From contig NZ_CP092831.1 of the NCBI RefSeq assembly GCF_022531965.1, forward strand, positions 3,729,001 to 3,793,000: a stretch of DNA of 64,000 nt. The letters run 5' to 3'. Below, piece by piece: positions 11,350 through 20,224 of the stretch. Positions within the stretch are counted from its first letter, which is position 1. Each line of letters begins with the position of its first letter. The stretch is from Paenibacillus peoriae (GTDB lineage Bacteria > Bacillota > Bacilli > Paenibacillales > Paenibacillaceae). The notes beneath the pieces are model-generated. The model was not told the DNA's origin. It searched no databases and worked only from the letters and a program-made list of their open reading frames with translations. Made by a program: the position numbers and the translations under genes.

Positions 11350-11744
11350 CAAAAAAGCCCCATCCCTGTAAAGGGACGAGACTGTGCTCGCGTTACCACC
11401 CTGATTCCGTAAAAATAGACCATTCTAAAAATACAGTCTCATCACGGCTCTCTGAGCCCCACTCAACTACAGCAGGGCGCCATTATAACGCATGGCAAAC
11501 GGTGATTGCTTACACACGCCATACATCTTAAGCGCTTCAGCTCACTTCTCCGGGAGGATCTTCGGTCATGTTCTGAACGTTGGCTTGCACCGGAAGGCCA
11601 ACTCTCTGAGGGACAAATCATGACGTACTCGTTCCCATCAACGAATTAAACATGTTAAATTCATCGAATATTAAACAGCAACATCGTTACCTTGAATAAC
11701 AACCATCAGCCGACGGACGGATAATCATTGAATTCAGTATAGTA
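11350..11744 (-). promoter_or_regulatory. T-box leader of ileS (tRNA-Ile sensing)
   Basis: Read on the minus strand, the T-box motif AGGGTGGTAACGCG lies at 11389-11402. It is followed by a terminator of about 11 bp with G-U pairs and six U residues (11352-11385). Stem I is visible upstream. The pairing GUCAUG/CAUGAC closes a specifier loop with the loop-E signature AGUA on one side and GAA on the other, and the triplet AUC (complement of 11557-11559) sits in the specifier position, matching isoleucine. Uncharged tRNA-Ile should stabilise the antiterminator and allow ileS transcription. The leader fills the 527-bp gap between ileS and divIVA. Confidence 0.93.
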
Positions 11745-11750
11745 TTTACA

Positions 11751-11779
11751 GTTATAGCCTGTTTAAAGTGAAAAGTCAA
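11751..11779 (-). promoter_or_regulatory. SigA promoter of ileS
   Basis: On the minus strand TTGACT (11774-11779) and TATAAC (11751-11756) are exactly 17 bp apart, directly upstream of the T-box stem I. Confidence 0.85.
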
Positions 11780-11817
11780 CCCTAACAACGTCTAATAAAA
11801 GCTTGTCAGAAATGAAA

Positions 11818-12327
11818 TTAATAAATTTCCTTCATCTCACGCTCGCGCTCCAGTACTTCGCGTTCCCGGTTTTCAAGAGCTTCCCAGCCGTCTTGGCTTA
11901 ACAAGTCAAGCTGTGCTTCCACCAGTGTACGAAACCGTGCTCGGTAAATCGATGCCTGCTTCTTCAGCTCTTCAACCTCCAACGCGATCTTGCGGGATTT
12001 GGACAATGCTTCGTTCACAATACGGTCCGCATTTTTTTCCGCTTCCTTCACGATCAGTTGGGATTCTTTCTTGGCGTTGTTACGAACTTCATCTGCGGCT
12101 TCCTGCGCTACGATAATCGTCTTACTCAGCGTATCCTCAATGGTCGCGAAATGATCGAGCTTCTCCTGTACGTTCAACAACTCGGTGCTCAGTTCTTTAT
12201 TTTCACGAATAACGCCCTCGTAATCTTTGATCACCTGATCCAAAAATTCATTAACCTGATCCTCATCATAACCGCGAAGCCGGCGGGCAAATTCCTTGTT
12301 ATGTATATCCAATGGCGTTAATGGCAT
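11818..12327 (-). CDS. divIVA: DivIVA, polar and septal curvature-binding protein
   Basis: DivIVA binds negatively curved membrane at division sites and poles and recruits division-site and chromosome-anchoring proteins. The 169-residue protein has the conserved N-terminal membrane-binding domain (PLTPLDIHNKEF, then RGYDEDQVNEFLD, residues 2-35) and long heptad-rich coiled coils for the rest of its length. I take ATG 12325-12327, three codons inside the longest frame, because the AGGAGGTGG ribosome site overlaps the upstream GTG. Its neighbours are the ylm genes, as in other Firmicutes, and it has its own promoter. Confidence 0.95.
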   Translation of the reverse strand: MPLTPLDIHNKEFARRLRGYDEDQVNEFLDQVIKDYEGVIRENKELSTELLNVQEKLDHFATIEDTLSKTIIVAQEAADEVRNNAKKESQLIVKEAEKNADRIVNEALSKSRKIALEVEELKKQASIYRARFRTLVEAQLDLLSQDGWEALENREREVLEREREMKEIY

Positions 12328-12398
12328 GCCGTCCACCTCCTATAAGATTGACAAAAATACATTTTCCGCGTCACGACGCTCACTATCATCTATCGGTC

Positions 12399-12427
12399 AT
12401 CATACCCCGTTTTGTGAATACTGTACA
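12399..12427 (-). promoter_or_regulatory. candidate SigA promoter of divIVA
   Basis: TGTACA (12422-12427) and TATGAT (12399-12404) are 17 bp apart on the minus strand in the 170-bp gap between ylmH and divIVA. It would allow DivIVA expression independent of the ylm operon. Confidence 0.6.
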
Positions 12428-12498
12428 GAGCAAAATCGTTCCAGTTCTTCGCTATAGCTTAATTCTTTCGACAGAAAGCTCGTGATTCCTGCCTACAG

Positions 12499-13281
12499 CT
12501 ATACAAACTTACCAATTTTGACACGGAATCTTCCCTTTTTTGTCATCCCGTCTGTTTCAAGCACTTTGAAACGCCCAAAACCCTGCATGGAAATAACGTC
12601 TCCAGCTTTAAGTGGAGTGGATGGATTCTCCTCCACCTTCCAATTTACCCTGCACCGTCCCGCCCGAATCGGTGTTAATATTTTACTGCGGCTTAGCTTG
12701 TACACATCGCTAGCAATACCGTCCAGACGCAAAGAAGCGACCGTCAGGTCTAGCGTCTCTAATGCAACTTCCTTCGTTCGCAGACTCGCTACAGGCAATA
12801 GTTCTGTCCATACATGAACACGGTGTACCTGCTGCAAATGCATCGTCATAAAATTACCGATCTCTGAAGCTACCAATACATGACACCCATCATCTAGTAC
12901 ATGAATATCTCCAATTTTCCCACGTTTGATTCCAAGTCCCAGTAGGGCACCTAGATAATCACCGTGCTCAAGGGTACCTATTTTAAGATCGTCAGATGTG
13001 ATGGAAAGGACCTGAATCCCCATCTCCTCACCGTCCAAATACGAATAATCGGGCGCAATCAGCGCCCGCTTTCGTTCCGAAGCCATGTATCCGCCATCTA
13101 CCCTAATCGTGACCTTGTCTTCCTTCGAAGCAAGTGTCTCCAATATGTACTGTTGGCGCGGGTCCAAGAAATCAGTCAGCTTCTGCTCATGATAAGCCCC
13201 CGCATGACTGATCCATTCGGAAGCACGATCCACATAATCCCGTTCATCCGGGTGAAAATGCTCATAAATCTCAGTTCGCAT
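12499..13281 (-). CDS. ylmH: YlmH, S4-domain RNA-binding protein
   Basis: The 260-residue protein has an N-terminal YlmH-type domain and a C-terminal S4 RNA-binding domain (about residues 180-255, with DVYKLSRSKI and GDVISMQGFGRF). In B. subtilis YlmH has been linked to ribosome rescue of stalled nascent peptides; by homology it binds 50S-tRNA complexes. It follows ylmG by eight bases and belongs to the cell-division-associated ylm operon. The ATG has an AGGAGGAG ribosome site close by. Identification is firm; the role here is inferred. Confidence 0.93.
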   Translation of the reverse strand: MRTEIYEHFHPDERDYVDRASEWISHAGAYHEQKLTDFLDPRQQYILETLASKEDKVTIRVDGGYMASERKRALIAPDYSYLDGEEMGIQVLSITSDDLKIGTLEHGDYLGALLGLGIKRGKIGDIHVLDDGCHVLVASEIGNFMTMHLQQVHRVHVWTELLPVASLRTKEVALETLDLTVASLRLDGIASDVYKLSRSKILTPIRAGRCRVNWKVEENPSTPLKAGDVISMQGFGRFKVLETDGMTKKGRFRVKIGKFV

Positions 13282-13289
13282 AACTCCTC

Positions 13290-13547
13290 CTAGACGAGCT
13301 TACCAATTAAAGAAATCAAACCGTACGACGCAAAACGCAGAGCAATCAGCGCAACGATAGGTGAAATATCAATCATCCCGAAGATTGGCGGTATAAACCT
13401 GCGAAAAGGAGACAAATACGGCTCCACAAACTTGGCTAGTAAATCACCAATCACACTCTCTCTGGCATTAGGAAGCCATGACAGTAGAACATATGCAATG
13501 ATCATGTACGAATAAATCTGAAATAGCCAGTAAATTACCTCGATCAA
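13290..13547 (-). CDS. ylmG: YggT-family membrane protein YlmG
   Basis: The small 85-residue protein has two hydrophobic segments separated by a loop with the family motif PYLSPFRRFIPP. YggT/YlmG proteins are conserved next to sepF in Gram-positive bacteria and in chloroplast ancestors and are thought to support division or nucleoid distribution; the mechanism is not known. The start codon is TTG (13545-13547) with AGGTGA seven bases upstream. It begins seven bases after the sepF stop. Confidence 0.93.
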   Translation of the reverse strand: MIEVIYWLFQIYSYMIIAYVLLSWLPNARESVIGDLLAKFVEPYLSPFRRFIPPIFGMIDISPIVALIALRFASYGLISLIGKLV

Positions 13548-13554
13548 GAAAAGT

Positions 13555-14007
13555 TCACCTCATTCTGTTAAGTTCTTGTTCAGTGTCAGCCAGTATTTCC
13601 GTAATAGAGCCTTGAATCTCAACCGTATCTGGTGTACACAGAAAAATATTATTCCCGACCTTGGAAATACCACCACCCAATGCATACACAGTACCACTCA
13701 AAAAATCAATAATGCGTAGCGCCTGATCCTTGCGAATTCGTTGCAAATTGACAACGACGGTGCGATGGGAACGGATATGGTCGGCAATTTCCTGTGCTTC
13801 ATCATAAGAACGCGGCTCATACAGGACAACTTTCACATTTTTCTGTGAATGGATGCTGACAACATTAGTGCCCTTCTGGTTCTTACGTTTATCAAAGCTT
13901 GGGGTTTCAATTTCTTGATCTTCCGGCGTATTCATAACCTCTCGCTCTATAACTTCCTCTTCTTCCTGAAGCCCCAGAAAGTTCATGAACTTATTCATTA
14001 CGCCCAA
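13555..14007 (-). CDS. sepF: cell division protein SepF
   Basis: SepF polymerises into rings, binds the FtsZ C-terminal tail and tethers FtsZ to the membrane through an N-terminal amphipathic helix. That helix (VMNKFMNFLGL) is visible, followed by an acidic, variable linker and the conserved SepF core (about residues 55-145, with VVNLQRIRKDQALRIIDFLSG). TTG at 14005-14007 has AGGAGG seven bases upstream; an alternative ATG at 13996-13998 overlaps the ylmE stop (TAATG). Either start keeps the helix. In B. subtilis SepF becomes essential when FtsA is lost; both are present here. Confidence 0.95.
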   Translation of the reverse strand: MGVMNKFMNFLGLQEEEEVIEREVMNTPEDQEIETPSFDKRKNQKGTNVVSIHSQKNVKVVLYEPRSYDEAQEIADHIRSHRTVVVNLQRIRKDQALRIIDFLSGTVYALGGGISKVGNNIFLCTPDTVEIQGSITEILADTEQELNRMR

Positions 14008-14699
14008 TGGAAATCCTCCTCTCGTCCGACCAGTACGGAACCAAGCCGCAACCAGGTCGCTCCTTCTTCAACCGCCACTTCAAAATCATTGGACATCCCC
14101 ATAGACAAGTGAACGATGGGTTCTCTGGTCAAGGCTTGTCCATTTAACCTATCCCGTAATTCACGCAATCCCCGAAATACAGGCCGAGTTTTTTCCGGGT
14201 CTTCCTCATGAGGAGCCATTGTCATCAAGCCAATCACGTCCACATGTTCCAGCTCGCGAATTTGTTCCAAAAAGGGGACAACCGCCTCAGAGGACAAGCC
14301 ATATTTGGACATTTCCCCAGAAATATTGACTTGCACAAAAGCTTTAACTCGCAGTCCCAGAGCAGCTGCCTTCTTATCCAATTCCTGAGCGAGTGATAAG
14401 CGGTCAAGCGAATGTATAAATTTAAATTTTCCAATTACATCTTTAACCTTATTCGTTTGGAGATGACCAATAAAATGCCACGTTCCCCGGTCACCCAGCT
14501 TACTCCATTTATCCGCAGCATCCTGCCAGCGATTTTCGCCCACATGCTCTAAGTCGCTATCCAATACCGATGTCATTGTCGCCGCCGAAACATATTTCGT
14601 GACAGCGATCACATTTACTTCATCACGCGAACGTCCGCTTCGGGCACATGCCGCTTCTACACGGGCATTCACCTCTTTAATTCGTTCCTCCAAAGACAC
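13998..14699 (-). CDS. ylmE: PLP-binding homeostasis protein, YggS/YlmE family
   Basis: YggS-type proteins bind pyridoxal phosphate on a TIM-barrel fold and keep PLP and amino acid pools balanced; no catalytic activity is firmly known. The PLP lysine is in VTKYVS near the N-terminus. I choose GTG at 14697-14699 rather than the longest frame to 14732. The shorter product aligns end to end with B. subtilis YlmE, GAGAGGTGAG precedes it, and the longer frame overlaps pgeF. That gives 233 residues. It lies between pgeF and sepF in the ylm operon. Confidence 0.9.
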   Translation of the reverse strand: MSLEERIKEVNARVEAACARSGRSRDEVNVIAVTKYVSAATMTSVLDSDLEHVGENRWQDAADKWSKLGDRGTWHFIGHLQTNKVKDVIGKFKFIHSLDRLSLAQELDKKAAALGLRVKAFVQVNISGEMSKYGLSSEAVVPFLEQIRELEHVDVIGLMTMAPHEEDPEKTRPVFRGLRELRDRLNGQALTREPIVHLSMGMSNDFEVAVEEGATWLRLGSVLVGREEDFHWA

Positions 14700-14707
14700 G
14701 GGAGGAC

Positions 14708-15592
14708 TCACCTCTCTTCCAGACCAATCCAACTCGCCATTCTTCCTGTGACGCCGCCTTCTTTGCGATATGAAAAAAACAAATCGCTACGGCTACTCGT
14801 GCATAAGGTAGTACATTCGATATGGCTCGGCAATATTCCTGCTTTCATCATAATGTGTCGATTGCATTGTTTCAAGTCAAGTAGTGTTTTACCGTCGGCT
14901 AAGGGGAAGTAAACACAACCTTCCCATTTATCATTACCCGGGCAATCATGCTCCAAAACCCGAATTCGGTTCATCACGTGCTCATCCACCTCATAGGATT
15001 CAGAACCAATGGAAGGACCAATAGCTGCTAGTATATCTGACGGCTGAGATCCATATTCGTTTTGCATGGTCTGTACCATTTTCAATGCAATTTCCGCAAC
15101 GGTTCCCTTCCAGCCTGCATGCGCCAGCCCAATCACACGGCGCACTGGATCACAAAAATATAAGGGTACACAGTCTGCATAAAAAGACGTCAGCAAAATG
15201 CCAGGTACATTCGTCAATAGTCCATCTGTGTCCTGAAAAGCGGATGCACGATCCAGAAAGCCCCGCCCGCGGTCAGCAGCCTTGACCACAGCAACATGAT
15301 GACCATGAACCTGTTCACCGCACGTCCACGCTTCAGCAGCGAAACCAAGTTGCTCTGCAATGAGCCGCCGGTTACGAATGACTTTCTCGGGGTCATCCCC
15401 TACATGAAACGCACAGTTTAGACTAGCGTAGGGCACCTCACTGACACCACCATGACGACCTGTAAAACCCGCTGTTAATCCCTGAACCTGCCGCTCCCAA
15501 GATTGAATATATAACAACTTCGGTACGGGACGTCCGCCATCTTGCATTGGCATAGTCCCCGTAGCCTCGGTATTCACTATAAACGGTTCCAT
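14708..15592 (-). CDS. pgeF: peptidoglycan editing factor / purine nucleoside phosphorylase (PgeF, YlmD)
   Basis: PgeF (laccase-domain, formerly DUF152) is reported to keep D-serine or L-serine out of the wall peptide in Gram-negatives and has purine nucleoside phosphorylase activity. The metal-binding residues are present: His in CGEQVHG, Cys in YADCVP and His in LAHAGWKG. The ATG at 15590-15592 is preceded by GAGGTGAG, so the 18 residues upstream in the longest frame are dropped, leaving 294 residues. It is part of the ylm operon between ylmC and ylmE. Confidence 0.92.
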   Translation of the reverse strand: MEPFIVNTEATGTMPMQDGGRPVPKLLYIQSWERQVQGLTAGFTGRHGGVSEVPYASLNCAFHVGDDPEKVIRNRRLIAEQLGFAAEAWTCGEQVHGHHVAVVKAADRGRGFLDRASAFQDTDGLLTNVPGILLTSFYADCVPLYFCDPVRRVIGLAHAGWKGTVAEIALKMVQTMQNEYGSQPSDILAAIGPSIGSESYEVDEHVMNRIRVLEHDCPGNDKWEGCVYFPLADGKTLLDLKQCNRHIMMKAGILPSHIECTTLCTSSRSDLFFSYRKEGGVTGRMASWIGLEER

Positions 15593-15674
15593 TTTGTTCT
15601 CACCTCTACTGCCCAGTGTACCAAAAAGCCGCCGCTGTGTCTTCACAACATACTAAATTACGTGTCCCTCTTGT

Positions 15675-15983
15675 TCAAAAGACCCGTCGGTCATTCCGCT
15701 CCTGACGTTCGATATACGGCTTTTCCTCCCTTTCATCCGGTGGCTCATGCAATCCCTCCAATCGAACAAGCACAACATCCGAACCAATTTTCACAATGTT
15801 GCGCCACGGAATAACCAATTCGCTTCCCCCTCCAAACCAGCCCATGAATCGACTGCTGCCCGGAACCACAATAGCTTCAATTTTCCCTTGTCGTACGTCA
15901 ATCTCCAGATCACTGATTTGTCCAAGACGTCGCCCATCTACAATGTTAATGACATCCTTGGTTTGAAACTCGGAAATTTTCAT
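15675..15983 (-). CDS. ylmC: YlmC/YmxH-family PRC-barrel sporulation-associated protein
   Basis: The 102-residue PRC-barrel protein has the family core KISEFQTKDVINI and ELVIPWRNIVKIGSDVVLVRL. YlmC/YmxH proteins are small, found only in spore formers, and their function is unknown. I use the ATG at 15981-15983 by homology; a longer GTG/ATG start at 16013-16022 has a better ribosome site (AAGGATGTG) and cannot be excluded. The C-terminal tail is rich in Arg, Glu and Asp. It is directly downstream of sigG, separated by a terminator. Confidence 0.82.
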   Translation of the reverse strand: MKISEFQTKDVINIVDGRRLGQISDLEIDVRQGKIEAIVVPGSSRFMGWFGGGSELVIPWRNIVKIGSDVVLVRLEGLHEPPDEREEKPYIERQERNDRRVF

Positions 15984-16074
15984 GGCTCTTACTGACGTTT
16001 CCGGTGCACTCACACGCATCACATCCTTTAATTCACTATATGAGCGAAAGAGCCGAAAAAATGTCCTGTAAACG

Positions 16075-16104
16075 CAAAAACGATCCGCACCGGGATCGTT
16101 TTTG
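16075..16104 (-). terminator. terminator after sigG
   Basis: A symmetrical hairpin (AAAACGATCC-loop-GGGATCGTTTTT) with T and A tracts on both sides lies about 30 bp after the sigG stop. It separates sigG from the ylm operon and could act in both directions. Confidence 0.88.
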
Positions 16105-16132
16105 TCACTGAATCATTCAAGCATTCATTTCA

Positions 16133-16915
16133 TTAGGACTTTACATGTTTTTGCATTTGCTGTATAGCCGACTTCTCTAATCTTGAAACCTGGGCTTGAG
16201 AGATACCGATTTCGTCGGCAACCTCCATTTGCGTCTTTCCTTCATAAAAACGCATAGACAATATCATCTTTTCACGCTGGCCCAGGCGATGCATCGCTTC
16301 CCGCAGAGCGATTTCCTCAATCCATGAGACGTCTTTATTTCTGTCATCACTGATCTGATCCATCACATAGATTGGGTCGCCCCCGTCGTGATATATCGGC
16401 TCGAACAGCGAAACCGGATCCTGAATTGCATCCAACGCGAACACAACATCTTCTTTAGGCACATTCAGTGCCTCTGAAATTTCAAAAATCGTTGGTTCCC
16501 GCGAGTTCAGATTCGTCAGACTGTCCCGCACCTGAAGCGCCTTATATGCAATATCCCGTAACGAACGGGATACACGGATCGGATTGTTATCCCGCAAATA
16601 ACGGCGGATCTCTCCGATAATCATCGGCACCGCGTAAGTGGAGAACTTTACGTTTTGCGAAAGGTCAAAATTATCAATCGCCTTCATTAGGCCGATACAT
16701 CCTACCTGAAACAAATCGTCCACAAACTCTCCCCGATTGTTAAATCGTTGAATCACACTCAGGACGAGTCGGAGATTGCCGTTGACCAATTTTTCTCTGG
16801 CTGATCGTTCATTATTTTGCTGAAGTGATGTGAACAACTCGCGCATTTCTGCATTGGTTAATACCGGCAGTTTGGCGGTATCCACACCGCAAATTTCCAC
16901 TTTGTTTCGGGTCAT
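16133..16915 (-). CDS. sigG: RNA polymerase sigma factor SigG (late forespore)
   Basis: Sigma-G directs late gene expression in the forespore. The 260 residues contain region 2 (LRLVLSVIQRFNNRG, DLFQVGCIGLMKAIDNFD), region 3 and region 4 with the helix-turn-helix TQMEVADEIGISQAQVSRLEKSA near the C-terminus. The N-terminal MTRNKVEICGVDTAKLP is the SigG hallmark, absent from SigF. It lies directly downstream of sigE, as in other spore formers, with a good ribosome site (GGGAGGTAAG). Promoter elements for SigF or SigG in the 217-bp gap between the sigE stop side and sigG could not be assigned with confidence. Confidence 0.97.
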   Translation of the reverse strand: MTRNKVEICGVDTAKLPVLTNAEMRELFTSLQQNNERSAREKLVNGNLRLVLSVIQRFNNRGEFVDDLFQVGCIGLMKAIDNFDLSQNVKFSTYAVPMIIGEIRRYLRDNNPIRVSRSLRDIAYKALQVRDSLTNLNSREPTIFEISEALNVPKEDVVFALDAIQDPVSLFEPIYHDGGDPIYVMDQISDDRNKDVSWIEEIALREAMHRLGQREKMILSMRFYEGKTQMEVADEIGISQAQVSRLEKSAIQQMQKHVKS

Positions 16916-17011
16916 CGTGTCTTACCTCCCAAGGAGCAACATTAATGTACATTATCTCCTGAGGGCATTTTTTTATTCGCCGTTTCCATCGCTTCCGGAT
17001 ATACCCATGCA

Positions 17012-17752
17012 TTATACCATTTTATTAAATTCTTTTCGTAAGCGCTTTATTATTCGTTTTTCCAGACGCGAAATATACGATTGCGAGATACCCAACAGGT
17101 CAGCAACATCCTTCTGTGTCTTCTCTTCTCCGTCTTGTAAGCCGAAGCGCAGCTCCATAATCAAACGCTCTCGATCCGTCAACTTATCCAGTGCTTTATG
17201 CAATAATTTACGGTCTACCTGCTCTTCAATATTACGGTAAATGGTATCATTTTCCGTCCCCATCACATCGGAAAGCAACAACTCGTTACCGTCCCAATCA
17301 ATATTCAGAGGCTCATCAAAAGAAACTTCCGTTCTTGTTTTACTATTGCGACGCAAATACATCAAAATCTCATTCTCAATGCATCGGGACGCATAGGTGG
17401 CAAGTTTGATTTTCTTCTCCGGATCAAAAGTGTTAACCGCTTTGATTAGTCCAATAGCACCGATGGATACGAGATCTTCAATGTTGATGCCCGTATTCTC
17501 AAATTTGCGGGCAATATATACGACTAACCGCAAATTTCTTTCGATTAGCATCGACCGTACTGCCGCATCTCCAGAAGAAAGTTTTCCCAGCAAATATTCT
17601 TCTTCGTCTCTCGTCAGCGGTGGGGGGAGCGCCTCGCTGCCGCCAATATAATAAATTTCTTCACTTTTCAGCCCAAGTAAAAATAAAATACGATAATATT
17701 GCAGTTGCAACGCTAGCCTAATTTTCATCTTCAATTTCATCTGTTCCCGCAT
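17012..17752 (-). CDS. sigE: RNA polymerase sigma factor SigE precursor (early mother cell)
   Basis: Sigma-E is made as inactive pro-SigE and processed by the SpoIIGA protease on a signal from the forespore. The protein is 246 residues from the ATG at 17750-17752, which has AAAAGGGGGAG upstream. Its pro-sequence is a basic, amphipathic segment of about 34 residues ending at EEIYYIGG, seven residues longer than in B. subtilis. Regions 2 and 4 are nearly identical to known SigE ([35 protein letters not shown]). It is in one operon with spoIIGA, 105 bp upstream. Confidence 0.97.
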   Translation of the reverse strand: MREQMKLKMKIRLALQLQYYRILFLLGLKSEEIYYIGGSEALPPPLTRDEEEYLLGKLSSGDAAVRSMLIERNLRLVVYIARKFENTGINIEDLVSIGAIGLIKAVNTFDPEKKIKLATYASRCIENEILMYLRRNSKTRTEVSFDEPLNIDWDGNELLLSDVMGTENDTIYRNIEEQVDRKLLHKALDKLTDRERLIMELRFGLQDGEEKTQKDVADLLGISQSYISRLEKRIIKRLRKEFNKMV

Positions 17753-17857
17753 ATCATTCTCCCCCTTTTGAAAATAGTGCAATTCCTGCTGTGCTCCGTG
17801 CATTTCACCATTGGATATTTCTTGTCGCCTTCAAACATCATTTTGTGTTATGCTCCA

Positions 17858-18844
17858 TCATCCTGATTCTGTAAAATGTTCACTCAAATGTGCATCTCGT
17901 TTCTGGTTGGTATCAGCACTGCCCCCTTCTTGTGCCGTCACATCCGGGTGGATGATGGCGCGATACTTCCCCTCTGCCGACAATGTTCCCCCGTCCAAGC
18001 CAATCAACACTCGATGATGTACAAAATGAACCCCATTCATCACCACCTCTACCCGGTCTGGTTTAAGGGCAAGCATAAAGGAATGACTGCGGTTAATTCC
18101 ACGATAGGGGACGAGACGAACACGATCCTGCCAGCTAAACGATTCGTCTCCCAGTTCCATCACCAGTTGGTCAGCATTACCCTCAGAACATTTTTGGAGC
18201 CAGGAAGCGGGCAAATACGACTCCCACAATGCTGCCTCCATGACCATCACCGGGGTTCGGGTCAAAGGATCATGGAGCTGGTTACCTGTATCCAACAAGC
18301 CTGTACACTCAATATGATCCTGCCCAATCCACACCTGCACTTGTCCCAGAAACCCACTCATCCTTTCTGTGCGCTGCTTTGAGGACTGCACAATTCGAAA
18401 GAAAAGCATCACTCCGCCAAATGCGCATAAAATAAACCAGAATGCAATTTTCAGTTCAAAAGACATTCCTCCTGAAGCGGTGTACCAGATGCCATTAAAC
18501 AATTCCCCCGTATTTTGGAGAAAATAATGCATCCCCAAAATGCCACCTGCAGCTACAAAATTGATCATGTAAAAGGCACCCATTGTACGAAGATACTTTT
18601 GCATGCTGCCAAATCCAAAAGCCACCAGCAGCATTATGACCGATAATGCCAGTTTGATCAGGAACGTAAATAAAAAGGACAGTTCCGGCACAAACATCAT
18701 GACCACGTACATTGCGCCGATTCCAGCTGAAGCCATCAACCTCCACCACACCGGACGGATTTTTCTCATCCAAGCGGTGACCATCAGCAGCACAGCATCA
18801 ATGAACAAATTGGCCAAAAAAATCAAGTCGATATAAACAACCAA
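17858..18844 (-). CDS. spoIIGA: sporulation sigma-E processing peptidase SpoIIGA
   Basis: SpoIIGA is the membrane aspartic protease that removes the SigE pro-sequence. The 328-residue protein has five hydrophobic segments in residues 1-150 and a soluble C-terminal protease domain. The catalytic aspartate lies in LLDTGNQLHDPLT (Asp185), matching the single D-(S/T)-G of the family. The start is TTG (18842-18844) with GGGTGAAG upstream. It precedes sigE, which is its only known substrate. Confidence 0.95.
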   Translation of the reverse strand: MVVYIDLIFLANLFIDAVLLMVTAWMRKIRPVWWRLMASAGIGAMYVVMMFVPELSFLFTFLIKLALSVIMLLVAFGFGSMQKYLRTMGAFYMINFVAAGGILGMHYFLQNTGELFNGIWYTASGGMSFELKIAFWFILCAFGGVMLFFRIVQSSKQRTERMSGFLGQVQVWIGQDHIECTGLLDTGNQLHDPLTRTPVMVMEAALWESYLPASWLQKCSEGNADQLVMELGDESFSWQDRVRLVPYRGINRSHSFMLALKPDRVEVVMNGVHFVHHRVLIGLDGGTLSAEGKYRAIIHPDVTAQEGGSADTNQKRDAHLSEHFTESG

Positions 18845-18874
18845 GGCTTCACCCGCCCAGCGTTTGCAGGATAG

Positions 18875-18945
18875 GCTTAAGTATAGTAGTCATGCTGTTC
18901 AAAGTCTGTCTAACGGTGGGGACGGTGACCGACTAATTTTGTCGG
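18875..18945 (-). promoter_or_regulatory. candidate Spo0A-dependent promoter of spoIIGA-sigE
   Basis: On the minus strand a -10-like TATACT (18880-18885) is preceded at about 21 bp by TTAGACA (18907-18913), recalling the abnormally wide spacing of the B. subtilis spoIIG promoter. A sequence close to a Spo0A box (TTTTGTCGGAA on the plus strand at 18936-18946, one base off TTTGTCGAA) lies just upstream. The assignment is by resemblance only. Confidence 0.4.
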
Positions 18946-18981
18946 AAAGAGGAGAAGCACCTGAACTGCAGGATACGGAAA

Positions 18982-19018
18982 ACAGAAAGAAGCCCGCATC
19001 TCCAGGGAGAATGCGGGC
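18982..19018 (-). terminator. terminator after ftsZ
   Basis: An 8-bp GC-rich stem (GCCCGCAT/ATGCGGGC, 18992-19018) is followed on the minus strand by a T-rich tract, 14 bp after the ftsZ stop. It separates the dcw cluster from spoIIGA. Confidence 0.85.
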
Positions 19019-19032
19019 AGTCTGAATTGAAA

Positions 19033-20157
19033 CTAGTTATCGTTATTATTATTGCGCGAACGGTTACGTAAAAATGTAGGAATGTCTAATTGATCACTGC
19101 TTTGAGTGTTACCAAATGGACGCAAGTTAGGAGAGCCTTTTTCCGCCGATTCAGAAGTAGCCGGGTTAGCTGCCGGTTTACGTCCCGGTGCTGGTTGACT
19201 TGGCTTGCCTTCAAAGCCAGTGGCAATGACGGTAACCTTGATCTCTTCTTTCAACTCTTCGTCAATGATAGCACCAAAAATCATGTTTACTTCCGGATCG
19301 GAAGCCGATGTTACAATTTCAGCTGCTTCATTAACCTCATACAGAGACAGGTTGTTGCCGCCAGTGATGTTCATAATCACACCGCGAGCACCTTCAATGG
19401 ATGTCTCCAACAACGGGCTCATGATCGCCTTGCGTGCTGCTTCAGCCGCACGATTTTCACCAGTTGCTTCGCCAATCCCCATCAAAGCGGAGCCACGCTC
19501 CGTCATGATCGTCTTAACGTCAGCAAAGTCAAGGTTGATTAGACCCGGTACAGCGATCAAATCTGAAATACCTTGTACCGCCTGACGCAGAACATTGTCC
19601 GCTTCACGGAATGCTTCCAACATCGGGGTTTTCTTGTCCACAATTTCAAGCAAGCGGTCATTCGGGATTACAATCAAAGTGTCTACTTTTTCTTTTAATC
19701 CCTCAATACCAAGTTCAGCTTGATTGGAGCGCTTACGCCCTTCAAACGTGAACGGTCGGGTTACCACGCCTACGGTCAGCGCGCCGCATTCCTTGGCAAT
19801 TTCAGCAATGACAGGAGCCGCTCCGGTTCCTGTACCGCCACCCATTCCCGCCGTTACGAATACCATATCCGCACCTTTGAGCGTATTCATAATGAGCTCA
19901 CGCGACTCTTCAGCCGCTTTTTTACCCACATCCGGGTTAGCGCCAGCACCCAGACCGCGGGTCAGCTTATCGCCAATTTGAAGCTTATGCTCAGACTTCG
20001 CTAAATGAAGTGCCTGGGCATCTGTATTGACTGTAATGAACTCCACACCCTGAACACCATTTTCGATCATTCGGTTAACCGCATTGCTGCCGCCGCCTCC
20101 GACGCCGATCACTTTAATTTGAGCCAAGCTCTCCATTTCAAAATCAAATTCCAACAT
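19033..20157 (-). CDS. ftsZ: cell division GTPase FtsZ
   Basis: FtsZ is the tubulin homologue that polymerises into the Z-ring. The 374-residue protein starts at ATG 20155-20157, after AGGGGGAG. It has the GTP-binding signature GGGTGTG at 106-112, the T7 loop around NLDFADVKT, a variable linker rich in Pro and Ala, and the C-terminal peptide DIPTFLRNR that binds FtsA and SepF. The very end (RSRNNNNDN) is Asn-rich. It is 67 bp after ftsA and is the last gene of the cluster before a terminator. Confidence 0.98.
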   Translation of the reverse strand: MLEFDFEMESLAQIKVIGVGGGGSNAVNRMIENGVQGVEFITVNTDAQALHLAKSEHKLQIGDKLTRGLGAGANPDVGKKAAEESRELIMNTLKGADMVFVTAGMGGGTGTGAAPVIAEIAKECGALTVGVVTRPFTFEGRKRSNQAELGIEGLKEKVDTLIVIPNDRLLEIVDKKTPMLEAFREADNVLRQAVQGISDLIAVPGLINLDFADVKTIMTERGSALMGIGEATGENRAAEAARKAIMSPLLETSIEGARGVIMNITGGNNLSLYEVNEAAEIVTSASDPEVNMIFGAIIDEELKEEIKVTVIATGFEGKPSQPAPGRKPAANPATSESAEKGSPNLRPFGNTQSSDQLDIPTFLRNRSRNNNNDN

Positions 20158-20224
20158 ACTATTCCATCTCCCCCTCAATGTGCATGGATGGCCCGTCCAT
20201 GATTGGCATAATTAGCAATGAACG

